64,000 bases of DNA, taken from contig WBMZ01014167.1 in assembly GCA_013400975.1 (NCBI GenBank), forward strand, positions 62,001-126,000, in the 5' to 3' direction. Of the stretch, positions 27,218 to 39,180 are shown piece after piece. The notes beneath the pieces were generated by a model. The model was not told where the DNA came from, searched no databases, and worked only from the letters and a program-made list of their open reading frames with translations. How positions within the stretch are numbered: position 1 is the first letter of the stretch; each line of letters begins with the position of its first letter. The translations under genes and the position numbers were made by a program. The DNA comes from Atrichornis clamosus. Its lineage: Eukaryota; Chordata; Aves; Passeriformes; Menuridae.

Positions 27218-30200
27218 TTCTCACTCTCCGTGGTGCATGCTTACATTTTAAGAGCAGATCAAAAGCATTCAACCACGGCAGGGGGGTATTTCCAGCTGTG
27301 AGAAGTTTGGCGAATACATGTAGAACCTACCAGCTCAGCATGCTGCATTTGGCCACACTTAACCTGGTATTCTGTGGCTCGCCACCAGCCCTTTATGGGC
27401 ACAAGCCAAGACCAAAGACCTGCCTTCCCTTGCACCTCCTTCTCGCTCAGCAGTGGGTAATGTTGTCCACTGCCAAGTCGGATGGCAGAGCGGCCATTTT
27501 GCTCCCTTGGCTGGCAGGCTGGGCCCCTGAAGGCCATTCTCCCCCAGCTTTGCTAAGGGAGACTCATCCCCTGCTGTAACATCCACCACTCTGGCAACAG
27601 CAAAGCTGCTCCCAGCATCCAGACTGCTCCTTGCAGCTGAGGCCTCTGTCTCTTACTCCTTCTCCTGTGACCACTGTCCTTTTTTCTGGCAGTGTTATCA
27701 GCACGCTGACCCCACATGTCACAACCAACAACTCCTAGTGCTGGAGCCGGGAAGAGGTGGGAAGCATGGCCATGGCCAGGGGGAGTGCGAGGCCGCACTC
27801 CTCTGCAGCAGCACCACAGCCTTAGATCAGCTAAAATCCATCATAAAGTCACACTTTCAGGAACCCAAAAGTGTGGTTAATCATGTTCTCTTACATGAGC
27901 TATAACAACAATTACTCAGACAAAATTCAAAATAATAGCTGAATTTAGATCAGATGAACCTGTAAATTGTCAAAATAAAGCTTAATATTTTGCTTGCAAT
28001 AAAGAAATCACTGATTAAATTTGAAAACCTCCTGGCAACATGCTGTTATTTCAACACCACAACAAAATATTTCTTGAGATGATACGCCTATATGTAATGC
28101 CGTAGTAACTTCCAGGAAAAGGCATCAAGGGAAGGAACCTACTGGCTCTGGGAGAGGGCAACTCCCCCCTCGGTGCACTGGAAATCAGCAGCGAGGAAGG
28201 CACTAACCAAGACCACCACACCAAATGCCACCAAGGCATGATGATTTATGCTGCTGTAGGGAGCACTCTGATGCACACATCTGATGCACTCTGCAAACAA
28301 GCCTCAGTAAGAAAAGGAAAACATGAATTCAAGGCTCACAATGGCCAAACCTCTCACTACCATGCCACTCTGCTTCGATTTTACTCTGTATTTAACTGAA
28401 AGTGAGCCTACTTCGCCAGCTACAACCCACCTCACCATCTATGACCACAGTTTTAGTAATAATAGCTAACCACTATGGTTAACAGCTTGCCATGCTCCAC
28501 AGGGAATGAGTTTTGCTAGGCCAACTTTTTACTAACAACCCAGCCGCTAGAGGAACCTACACGCTCCTATCTCCCAGCACTCTGTTACACACATAACATG
28601 CTTCTTCTCTTTACATGCTTGTCAGGTTTCATTTTAAAAGAAACAGGAGCAGATTTTTCACAACAAATCCTGAGGGCTCGCACGTAAAGCTGACTTCCTC
28701 CCCAGAGAGGGCATTTGAGATTCCCTAGAGACTTCAAAACAAACTCTTGCAAAAGATAGGAAGAAAATCACTAGATGAGAAGTAATCACAGATCATGGTT
28801 TTCAAAAATAATGTCTGAAAACTAACTGAAATTCCCCTCATCCTTAATTTTTCTTTACTGCTTAGTCATCTTAACAGATGACAAATCATTTGCTTTGCTG
28901 GTAGCTGGTGCTATGGGTTTTGCTCACCAGACCTGTCACACACCAGCAGTCCTGCACCTGGCACATCTACTACATGTCTTTACCAAGAGTTTGAAGTGGA
29001 AAACCATTACTCTTTCTGGGAAGCCCCCTTCCCTCACATCCCCAATCTTCCCAGTGCCATTTTTCCACTCAGTGTTTCTTTCTAATAAGAAAGCAGAAAG
29101 TGTAACTCATAGGCCTTTGCTTGCTCTCAGATGCTCGTAACAAGGGATCTGGAACACTCCTAATAACTGAGTCATATTTAAACACAGTCATTGGAAGATT
29201 GTCTAACAACACCCTCTTTGTATATGTTGTCCTGCATCTGGGGTAGCAGGCAGTGAACCCCACATGGTTCCGGAATTATAGAGTTTAAAAGAAAACAGAA
29301 AAAAAGGTTGTCATCTCAATTCTACAGCACTCCATGAAAGAAAACCAGAAATATTAGTGAATAAACCACAAATCTGCAGTCTATGCAGGCACTTTTATAC
29401 TCTTGTATGAGCCTGAAACTCTGCCAAGTTCCAAAATGTTGTATCCAACACATAAGTAGTTATCACGAAAACAGTTTCAGATCTTAATTAATCCACTGAG
29501 GCTCTAGCCTATGTCCCAGTAATCAGTCAGCTGGCAATGACAAAGAGAAACAGGACTTGAGAGACTCACATAAAACTAAAAATAGCACTAGATCTCTTTT
29601 TCATGCTCCACTGCATGTAAGGATCTTGGTCTCAGATTTTTACTTTTCTTATTTATAGATTTTATTTCATGCAACTGACTTTGTTCTTCATTCGAAACAT
29701 AAAAAGGGACAGCCTCTTCCAAAACTATCAAATATTTTGCATTGCAATATAATTATGCATTATGTTGCATAATACTCGTACACCTGAAAAGGTCAGCCTA
29801 CAAATTTCTGCAATGTTGATTTCCATCCAGATCAACCAATATGACAGTATCAGCAGCCAGTGAATGTAGATACCATCATATTTTCTAACCTCAGAACAGG
29901 TAAGTCTAGGGAAATCAATAGATTAAAAAAAAGTGATATGTAGTAATAAATAACTTGATGGGAAGATTATCTTGAAAGAGGTTCATTTCCATATCAGATA
30001 GGATTTTTTATATGGTTGGGTTTGAACACTTTATGATTTTCCATTTCTAATAAGTTAGCAAAAAACAAAAAAAAAAAAACCCAAACCACAGAGCAGCAAG
30101 AGAAGTGCAGCAATTTGCCTTAACATTTTCTTACATCACTGTAATTCAGAAAACGTGAAAAATGCCTTTTTAAAATGTTCTCAGATTCTTGTCACAATTT

Positions 30201-30697
30201 ACCAGTGATTTAGTAATTTTAATTTGCGGGGGGGGAAGGTCAAAATGAAAATTTTACCATGAAAGGAAAAAACAAATCAAACTGCAAAAGAAGGGAGGTC
30301 AGCAATACAGAGCCCAAGGAAGCAGAAAACGATTTTGTAGCATATTGTGATTTTGAGAGACTTTGACTGATATCAATCTACCAAAACATTTAAAAAATAA
30401 TTTTGGCTTGCCTGCCTGTAATAAGCAGAAGCAGAGTCTTGTTCCTCCAGGGAACCACCCAAGTAAAACCACATATATTGTGAGCAGAAAAGTCTACTAT
30501 TGTCTCCTAAAACAGCAAAGACCAAAGCACAGTTTTAAATATTCACAGATGTCAAACATCTATTAGAAAAACATTAAAAAAAAAAAGAGAAAGACTCAAT
30601 CAACAAAGAAAAGCATTTTTAAATAACATTTCTCCTGGTGCTGTAACTGAACTACTGCTCACTCAATAACTCAGGCCTGGAGCGAGTCTGCATTACC

Positions 30698-30735
30698 CCC
30701 AAAGTTACACAGTACTGAGCAGAGTTAGGTCTGGC
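30698..30735 (-). mobile_element. possible MIR-core scrap
   Basis: CCCAAAGTTACACAGTACTG followed by AGCAGAGTTAGGTCTGGC loosely follows the MIR core order (CCAAGGTCACACAG, GGCAGAGC, GGTCTG). It is short and diverged, weaker than the one near 19.3 kb. Confidence 0.25.
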
Positions 30736-32599
30736 TGGTTGAAAACTGATCAGATTCTGGTAACTTCAAACCATAATTTCCTTCATTACTTTAAAAGTTC
30801 AACAGTAACAAATGCAGTTGTGTTTTGTGTTCAACAGCATTTCCAATATACAGAGAAGTAGCTGCCCTTGCAGGAAGAGGGGGAGGGCAGGGAGGAGGTA
30901 AGAATGGTTTTGTCTCAATTATAATGATCTAAAGATTGAAACAAGACCAAGCTTGAAGGAAAAATTAACTTTTCTTACAGTTAACTGGAGCATTTAGAGG
31001 GGAAAAAATACATTCTTGAGGTAGAAGAGCCCTTATTCAGATCTATCCAATACACAAAAGCAGATCAAAATGGGGCTTTGTCTAGAGTGCTTCATTTCAG
31101 CAGTATCACCCACTAACATATTGTAACCAAGCCAAAGTAGTAAAAGTTTCCTAAAACTATCCCTATAATTCTGCATCTATGAGTACTGCAGTTCAGACTC
31201 ACATCCCCATGAAAAAGAATTTTCAGCAAAACACTTTTTCTGGAAGTGACACTATAAAAGAGTTAGTTGAAGCAGATGATTTTTTTTTTCTTTTCAATAA
31301 AAATAGAATTTAGAGGATTAAACAATTAAACCAACAAGAATACACATTCAGGACTTGTTCAAGCAACAGCCTGAATTTAGTAATTGAGCATATTTTTCAT
31401 TAACCACTAGAGGTCACACAGTAACCATGGCAGCTATCCAAAAGACAAGAGGACTCAAAAGCCTTATCATCTGGTAAAATCAAAATACAGGGACACTCAC
31501 TGACTTGCACATACAAATGAAATTATTAAATTATTTTGAATAGCCGAATTCCCAAAAAAATCCAACAAACATGAATGGTCACAGACATCATTTGGTATTT
31601 TACACCTTAGTAAAACTGAGATTTATGATTTTTACTTCTGAAAAATACATCAAATAATGGGTGGGGGATGTGGCGAGATTGTCAGAGCTTGCAGCCGTTT
31701 TGAAAGTTTTCCTGATTTCTTCAAATATTTCCTCATTTAAAACTTCTGGAACTTCAATTCAAGCAAAACAGCTTCAGCTATGCCTGTAATTAACACTAAA
31801 GAATCACAATAAGCTGGAATATGCTAAGATTTTACTAGTCAATGTCTTGCTATTTAAATAGACATTTTAATATTCCAAGAACAACAGAAATAGTAATAAA
31901 AACAAATATGATTCCATACACATAAAATTCATTGTGTTTTTAATCTAATACCAAAGTTTACACTGGACACAATAACTTAAATTCTCTTAAATCTGAATGG
32001 ATATATGCCCTCAAAATTTAGGTGCAGTTGTGATGGTCAGGGCCTGGAAACTACTTGCTTGTGAGAAATTCACTTACAATACTACTGAACATCTAGTCTA
32101 TTTTAAACCATTTGCAGATACACTACTTCAAGGTGTTAAAATGCTTTATGTTGTACACAGGTAATTTAAAATTCCCTGTAAAGTTCCTTTAAACCCTTCA
32201 AGAAAGCACCCTGTGTACACAAGTGCCGAGTGAGAGATGGCTCATAGTCAGTGATCCCGTGCTCCTTTCAGATTAGATTAAATTGGGGATCAGTATTCAA
32301 AGATATTTCATGAACTGACTCACTTTTTATTCCATTTACTACAGTGCACACAACATCTTCTCTTTGGAGAAATTTCATTTAATTAGATCCCAGAAACAAA
32401 ATATAAAGAAAGACCTGTGTATGGAAGTCTTTTACTATAGCAGAGCAGCACTGCCAAGGCATTAAACTGCCCTCTAACCCTAAGAACTGGTCCCACCAGA
32501 ACAGGTGCCGCTGCTGACTTGCATTACCTGTTCTGGAATAACTAAAATATTTCACTCCCTAACAACACCAGACCTCTCAGTCTGGCACATTTCAACATT

Positions 32600-32622
32600 A
32601 AAAAAAAAATAATAATAATAAT
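32600..32622. repeat. poly(A) plus (AAT)n microsatellite
   Basis: A run of A followed by four AAT units. Confidence 0.9.
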
Positions 32623-33032
32623 GAAGAGCAGTGGAAAAGCTGCAATCTGAATAATAGTTTCAAAAGTTTCAGCACCCATCATGTTTTTCAGCACAACAGA
32701 CAACACTACCAAAAGCTCACAGGACATACATTCCACTCTAGGAGCAATTCCCTGAGCCAAAACAGAAATCATAAATCGCATCTTAAAAGAAGGATGCGGA
32801 CTTTTCTCACCATAAAATTAATACCACAAGTTTATCCAGCTCAAGAAATACTACAGAAAAAAAAAGCCAGCTTACATGTACACAGGCTTTTATGTATACA
32901 CATACGTACTCACACACACATTGCAAATCAGCAGAGATTGCTTTCCGCTTCATATTAACACAGCAAGTTTTACCAACTCCACAAAAATTCAGAAGGTAAG
33001 GAATACTTTTTGAGGAATATCCAAATACAAAC

Positions 33033-33208
33033 CTGCTTCTTCTGTGCCTGCCTTTTCTGAGCACCCAATGTAGCAGACTTAAAGCTAAGAGACTTGGACT
33101 GTCTCCTAACTTTCACTGAGTCTCTCCGGCGATCGTATGAAAAAGACGACGACTTCTTTGTAATTTTCCTCTTAGGTGTGTCTGCCATTTCATCCGAAGT
33201 ATGGTTAC
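33033..33208 (-). CDS. candidate unrecognised coding exon inside PARD3 intron 2 (basic, Ser/Lys/Arg-rich)
   Basis: A minus-strand ORF here reads NHTSDE, then MADTPKRKITKK, and ends GAQKRQAQKKQ. It is very basic, with Ser runs and R/K-x-x-S motifs (RRDS, RRQSKS) that look like kinase or 14-3-3 sites. I do not recognise the family. It is bounded by a plausible acceptor (TTTGCTTGAAG, AG at 33210-33209) and a donor (CAG then GTTTGT, 33032 downward). The ATG at 33188-33186 has G at -3 and G at +4. From that ATG there are 52 codons ending in phase 0, the same phase in which PARD3 exon 3 is entered, so it could serve as an alternative first coding exon of a shorter PARD3 lacking the N-terminal domain. 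Spliced instead between exons 2 and 3, its 176 bp would shift the frame and reach TGA about 30 codons in. It could also be a nested gene, a retrocopy fragment or chance. Confidence 0.45.
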
Positions 33209-33544
33209 CTTCAAGCAAACAGCATCCCAAGAAAATTAAAACTCAATTATCAACAAGCTTCCACCAAGCTTATATGAAAGTCTTCAATCCTATAGGAAAT
33301 GTAGCAACCTGCAAGGAATGGAGCCCACCTAAGTACGGTTTCAGTTCTTCCAACAGGTGGTAAAAAATGAAAAAAGCTGATGGTCCTGCAATGCTGTATG
33401 TCACTGAAGAGCAGGCTCTCAGTTCTCTCTGAGAACTCCTTCTTGCTGGGTAAACTCAAGCAGGCTTCAGCAGTGATGCTAATCTGAAAACGTAGTGACT
33501 ATCCTGCTGAGCACGCTAAAGGTGAACGGGAGGTAGTTCCCTGC

Positions 33545-33582
33545 ACACCAACAGGGTGTGGAAGTACACCAACAGGGTGTGG
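33545..33582. repeat. 21-bp-period tandem pair
   Basis: ACACCAACAGGGTGTGG occurs at 33545-33561 and again at 33566-33582. Each unit is itself partly palindromic (ACACC...GGTGT), so a small hairpin is possible. It lies about 0.35 kb from the candidate exon at 33.0-33.2 kb. Confidence 0.9.
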
Positions 33583-33895
33583 GGATGAAGCAGAAGACTT
33601 TGGGTTCAAAGCATCTTCTTAACTCCTTCCTTTCTGGGCTACTCCTAGGGAGGCAGCTGAAAAGTCAGGCTGGTGAAAGCTCACCAACAAAGACAGCTTT
33701 ATTTTCTTCTCTTTGGATCCAAGGCACTTTCTGAAGAAACCTTTAGCATGAGGTAGCCACTGCATTAAATGCATTAAGGGCCCTGTTTAAATCTAATTTA
33801 AATACTCCCTTTTCTATCTTTGTCAGTAAGACTGTTCTCCTACAAACTTACAAGATACTTGAAGTACTAAGTCAACTAGAAAATAAAGTATTTGA

Positions 33896-34005
33896 CTATG
33901 AATCTTACCATCCTTTCTGGGAAATAACTATGAAGTTACGGCACCCTCTTAAGACCTGTCAGTATCAACTGATGAGAGGGTAACACTAATGAATTCTCAT
34001 CCCAT
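33896..34005 (+). repeat. diverged direct repeat, copy A
   Basis: This segment aligns by eye with copy B about 500 bp downstream. Shared blocks in order are GAATCTTACCA/GAGTCTCACCA, GGAAATAACT/GGAAATATCT, AAGTTACGGCACC/AAGTTGGAACAGC, TTAAGACCTG, TATCAA and TAATGAATTC. AATAAA lies a few bases upstream of copy A. Spacing and size would suit remnant ends of an old LTR element or a tandem-repeat relic. No internal coding region is seen between the copies. Confidence 0.65.
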
Positions 34006-34393
34006 TGACAGTGTGGGAATCTTATCAGACAGCTGAGATTGCAGCTTTTGTATCAGGACTGTGTTTAGGTAGGAATGTTTCTCTTGCATAAGGTATTAGT
34101 CAAGGAACTCTACAAGGGTGTAGAGCCCTGAGACTTGCTGCTATTGATTTCTATTAAGCAAAACATATCCAAAGTGCAAAGCTCTACAAACGTAACATTG
34201 AGATCTAATCCGTTTTGAAAGACAAGGAAAACTACCTTCTGACAAACTTAGGCCATTGTCCAGGGTCTTTTCCAGAGACTTTTCCTTATTTTATTCATGA
34301 TGCTACTTCGCATACAAAACAACTGTGAATAATTTATAGTTGCAGGATTATCCATTACTATAATTAAGCTCTAATATGGGTCAGTCCTCTAGT

Positions 34394-34507
34394 GTACGAG
34401 TCTCACCACCTCTGTTAGGAAATATCTGTAAAGTTGGAACAGCACTTCTTTTAAGACCTGCTGATATCAAGGAGTAACAGGGTCGTGTTAATGAATTCCC
34501 ATAACCA
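34394..34507 (+). repeat. diverged direct repeat, copy B
   Basis: Partner of the segment at 33896-34005, same orientation. The best-kept words are TTTTAAGACCTG, GATATCAA and TTAATGAATTCCCAT. Identity looks to be around 70 per cent with small indels, judged by eye only. Confidence 0.65.
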
Positions 34508-37500
34508 ACCTTTCTTGCAACTTTTTCCTTTGTTGTAGGATGAATAATATACCTCTAGGACAAAGTGATATTGCTAAAATTAATGAAAAGCTATCAGAAT
34601 GTTAAGTATTTATTAGCCATAATGACCTAATTCTAGATTCACTGCACATTTTAGTGGAGATTTACACTGTGAAGAATTAGAAATCACTGCTTTATATTGT
34701 TACAACTATATCTAATTGTGAATCTGTAATTATTACAAGACAGAAAAAATCCATTATTAAATATTTTTAGCACAAAGTATCTCTTAATTGTGATATTTAT
34801 GATAAAACTGTAGCAGTCATCATCCCCATCCACATATTGACCTTCAGTATTACTAATATTATACACTCTGAGACCATCATCATTTCAACATTCTCTGTGA
34901 TTTTCACCAAAGTTTAGATTAAAGAGACTTCTCACAAACTGAGATTCTTACTTAAATTACCAGTTCCCATGATTTACAAGCATCAACTTTTTGAAGAGTA
35001 AAAATAAGCAGAGAATTCAGCATCATGTGTGCTCGCAAACCATGACATCTCAAGAAAAGATATATCCTACAGAACTTCATGAAGCATCTACAGCATTTGA
35101 TAAAAATCACAGGTATTCTGATCTATCATAAAAAGTAAGGTCAAGGAAAGTTTGAAAACCTTTTGCAGATATGGCAGTTTCGTTTGATGCCCCTGATCTT
35201 TGCACTGAAAAAGACAAAGAACTCCTCAATATCACCTCTGATTCTACAGCCACCTATAGTTTGCTTTTTTACAACCTCTTTTCAAGGCTGAGACCCTGGT
35301 CCATTTAGGCACTGCTGGTAGAGAGCCCTTTAATTGGCATTTGCCCTGTGCTTTTTGCTATTTCTTCAGAATGTTTTTCGGTTGCTTGGTTTGTGGCTGG
35401 AGGAAGCAGAGGGCTCGCCACCAGCACATACAGCAGAAAGATCCCACCACCCGTTCCCTTCTCTACCCCTTGCTTCACCACAAGGGCCACTCCAGCAGCT
35501 CCACGGCCACCAGCAGTCTTCCTGCATGGAAAAAGAAGGTCTCAGTCCACTCATGTTCCCATTCTTCCTCTTCTTCCTTCATACCTCAACCACTCCCAGC
35601 AGCAAAGTCCTCTTCCTTTCCTCCTCAGCTTGCCAGGTCCTTTAGTGAACTTAAAATATTCATGAAATAGCCGAAAAATACTCAGTTATTTTTGCAAGGA
35701 AGAGTCTTCTGCCATTTTAGTGAATAAGTCTGCTACAAGATGGGGTCCAAAGAGTGCCAGAGCCCGCAAGAGCCAAGTGGCAGGACCAGGATGAAAATGT
35801 GGAGGAGAGGCACCAGGCAAACTGCTGGAAGCCTTCTCAGACCTGAATATGTCTCACAGAGCTGTACCTTGCACTGTAAGGCACTATGTCCAGAGGCCTA
35901 TTGCAAAATCAAAACCAAAGCAAGTCTCTCTCCAAAAGCACATCACCTCTGCCAGATTATATTACATCCACCAAGTTATTGTCTACTCCCCAGATGCTTC
36001 TGCAACCCTTCATGATGAGCATTCACCATCAACATTCAGTTTCACACACAACAATAGAATCTGTCACTCCAGTATTCAAATCTCCCTTCTCTTCTTTCAG
36101 AACAATTGCAAATATATTGACCAATACAAGCTCTATTTTCCATCTTCCAAACACTTGACATGGAATAAGAGAAATGGATATGCAAGTCTGTGGGGGTTTT
36201 GAGTGTACTAACTCAGCCACTGTTGCTAAGTTCTGTCTTTCTGCTGAGAATACAGGCACATTCGTGGGGTATGACTATCTTGACAACACTGTCATGATTT
36301 CCCCCAGTATATCATATTCATGCATGGGCCTGCTATTCCTCAGAGAACAAATTTTACCAAAATATTCAATTTTCAGAAGGCAGATTTACCTGCAGCTCTT
36401 CAGATCTCCATGGAAACTGATTTATGAATTTACAAACATCAGTCCTCTCCTACCTGGGAGTTCTTGGTGTATTGATACAACTATTTCAGTATTACAGGAA
36501 AGGAATTGGGATATTGCAGGTTATCCTAAAAGTGAACAGCAAATCATGAATGGAAATGCTGTCATCACATAGATAGAAAAAGCTAAGTGATGATGAGATT
36601 AACAAGTTGAAAAACAGTGCTGAAAGGGGTGGAAAAACTAAGAACTATAGGTGGGAGACAACATTTAGTTACATCTAATATCTATTAGTGACTGGAAAAT
36701 GCATGTTGCAATACTCATATATTATGCCCTGTATTTTCTCACTTCCATGGATTTTAGTCTCATTCATAAATACCGTGAAGTTAAAATTTAGTTTACTATT
36801 AGAAATACTACAAACATTTAAATTCACTCTTCAACAGAAGATAATGTTTATGTTTTGAGTATGTTATTTCCAAGTATTTCTTCATTAAATAGCAGCAGGG
36901 AATAAAGGCTGTGTAAATACTTTGATTTTCTCCTTTAAATCCGTCAGAAAGGCAGACCTAAAAATCTTCATGTGGCCATCCCAGTAATAATGAGTCAATA
37001 GTGTTAATGCAAGAAAACCTGGTTGAAAGGGACACATTCTGTTTTTACTAATTTTTTAGAATTTCAGTCAATATAAAATTCTCAGTCTCTAAAAGCATAA
37101 TTAAAATAAAAACCACTGCCAAACAGTAGATGATGTCAAGAGCCTACTGTTCAAAAACTGAAGGTTTTGAATTTTTTTACAGAAAACAATCACTGAGTTG
37201 TTATACGATGGGTTTCTTTCCCAGTATCAATACTTTCCCAAGCTTAGTGGCTCAAGTAGTTATTTTAAGCTGTTACAAGAAAAGAATGCCTTATGCTCAA
37301 AATGTGTTTTGCCAAGTCACTCATGAGTAACAACAAATTGTTTCAAGGTCATCCTGTTTTCCTGGGATACTGGGAATGCAGACACAGAATAAGAAGAGAG
37401 AAGCTGCACACTGTGACAGAGATAATCATGGCAATAGTTGAAAATTCATTTGATGGAAAGGTTTTGAGAGAAAAAGAAGGGCATACCAATCATGGTATTA

Positions 37501-37549
37501 TAAATACTGAGAATCATATTTCTGAGTAATTTTTTTTTTGCTTTTTTAG

Positions 37550-37626
37550 GTTTTGCTGTCAGATTTGCAGCACGGGACCTGGAAAAGATGTTTCCTCATT
37601 CACTCCAGTGCGAAACAAAAAGTACA
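37550..37626 (+). other. exon-like segment with strong splice signals, antisense to PARD3
   Basis: A long pyrimidine tract (37530-37547, T-rich with one G and one C) ends in TTTTTTAG. It is followed by 77 bp and then by GTAAGT at 37627-37632. The 77 bp are open in all three plus-strand frames and contain three CpG (GCACGGG, GTGCGAAA), while the surroundings are AT-rich. None of the three short peptides is recognised. It may be an internal exon of a long non-coding RNA or of an unknown gene antisense to PARD3. By chance, such paired signals do occur in introns. Confidence 0.35.
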
Positions 37627-38959
37627 GTAAGTTGTTATTCTCTACTCATGGTTTTAGAGTTAAATTCTTAACTTGCACAATCAAAGAGAAATCATATGTA
37701 AATTCAGCTGCAAGCTTGCTTAAATGAGGCAGAGACACCCAAAATTTAGAGCAAACAACACTACTTTGAGTATCCTGATTATATGCTGATGGAGATCTAA
37801 AGAGAACACAAGTTTATCTGTGCAACTTTCATCAACTTCAAAAGCTCTTTAACATTTTTGAGAGAATGAACAGATACGGGGTTACCAGAATCTCATTCTT
37901 TCTAACAGCATCCTGCTGTCACTGGCCTACCCCAAATTTACTTCAGAAATGGGGTCTTACATAAGTGGCCCAAAAAATAAGAGTGGCAGAGCAAGGATCA
38001 GTAGCAGTGGGATACTGTAATCACAGCTCTCCAGTCCCTAGCTAGCCTTTAACCTTAACATCATAGAGCATTTGCTCCAAATAGCCTTATTTCTGTGTTG
38101 GCTTCAAGTTAACTTTTGTTACAAACAAAATATAGTCATCCTTTCCAAACCCACATTTTGTTTATCACATGCCTCTCTAATTCAACAGAGCTTTCCAAGG
38201 GGAAGTAAACAAAACAACAGTATCATTTAGAATTGACCATCTGTTTTAACACAAAACCCAAAAGTTCATTTCCTTTCCACTACACTGGGAAAAGGTCCTG
38301 AAATGCCTTCATATTATGTGGAGAAGCTGCTCAAAGACTTTTTCCCACTAGAAGTCTTCACGCTTCTTCACACTAGAAGCAAGCAGACACTACATTCTTA
38401 ATAATATTAACAGAGTCTCTGTAGGTCTTTAAAAGCAGATGCAAACAAAGCACAATTGATTTCACTGAATTTCAGCAGCAGTTTGCTTACTTAACATAGT
38501 TAACTCTAGATCATGAATGTTTACAAATTCCATTTCAGCACAGATCTCTGAAATTAATCTCCATCCTATTCTCACCAGCAGTATTCCACTCAGACCAGCA
38601 ACTTCTTGTGTGTCCTTCTGGGAGGTTCCAGGTATGTCTAACCAGCAGCAAGCACCAACGTCGCCTTGAACTCACAGTGACCTGGGCCAGATAGAGCACC
38701 ACGCACACAAACACTGTGGGAAGCAAGAGACACCACTCCAGACAAGACCAAACCATCTTCCTCTGGTTTTTATCTCTGCACCCAGTGGGCGTAAGTATGA
38801 ATTATGCAGGGTGAAGAGCTGACTGAATATTTGAAAATGCTAAGTCAAGCAAAGAAAGCCCATGCCTGCCTTAGTTTAGAGAAATAAAGCCAAGCTGTAA
38901 ATCTAAGCATGCACCCAATTACAGTGGTTATTTTTCAAAACAAGTGTAGAATGTATTAG

Positions 38960-39180
38960 AACAGTGATGAGGGAAATTATGAGATGCCAATGCTTTTAAC
39001 ATTTATAGGCTGTTAATCCCAAATTAATTTAGCAAAAAACTAATATATTGGAGCAAATGAATTTATGACTAATTGACATTAGGTTCATACCTACATTGTT
39101 TCAAAGTAGCTCTATTAGCCCAGCTGCTCACCACAACCAGTGGCTGTTAATGGCAGATCCTTGTTGTTCTTTTGGGAAGA
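38960..39180. promoter_or_regulatory. candidate conserved non-coding element (homeodomain/RUNX/E-box motifs)
   Basis: The stretch packs several developmental transcription-factor-like words into about 200 bp: GTTAATCCC (OTX/PITX type), AATTAATTTAG and CTAATTGACATTAG (homeodomain type), CAGCTGC (E-box/AP-4 type) and ACCACAACCA (RUNX type). Such AT-rich clusters are typical of conserved enhancers in large introns of developmental genes. Conservation itself cannot be seen from one sequence, so this is an inference from motif density. Confidence 0.25.

Larger units (their letters stand above)
27218..33032. other. intronic DNA
   Basis: The first 0.6 kb (27.26-27.83 kb) is GC-rich with overlapping ORFs on both strands that match nothing known to me. 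The rest is AT-rich. At 29.73-29.79 kb there is a cluster of TGCATT/ATGCAT words forming a weak palindrome. A possible MIR scrap is at 30.7 kb. Confidence 0.65.

Noticed and set aside
35334..35670. Three overlapping plus-strand ORFs of more than 100 codons
   Set aside because: All three frames being open reflects a pyrimidine-rich composition that lacks stop codons, not coding.
36174..36572. 132-codon plus-strand ORF
   Set aside because: No domain, irregular composition and no supporting signals; treated as chance.
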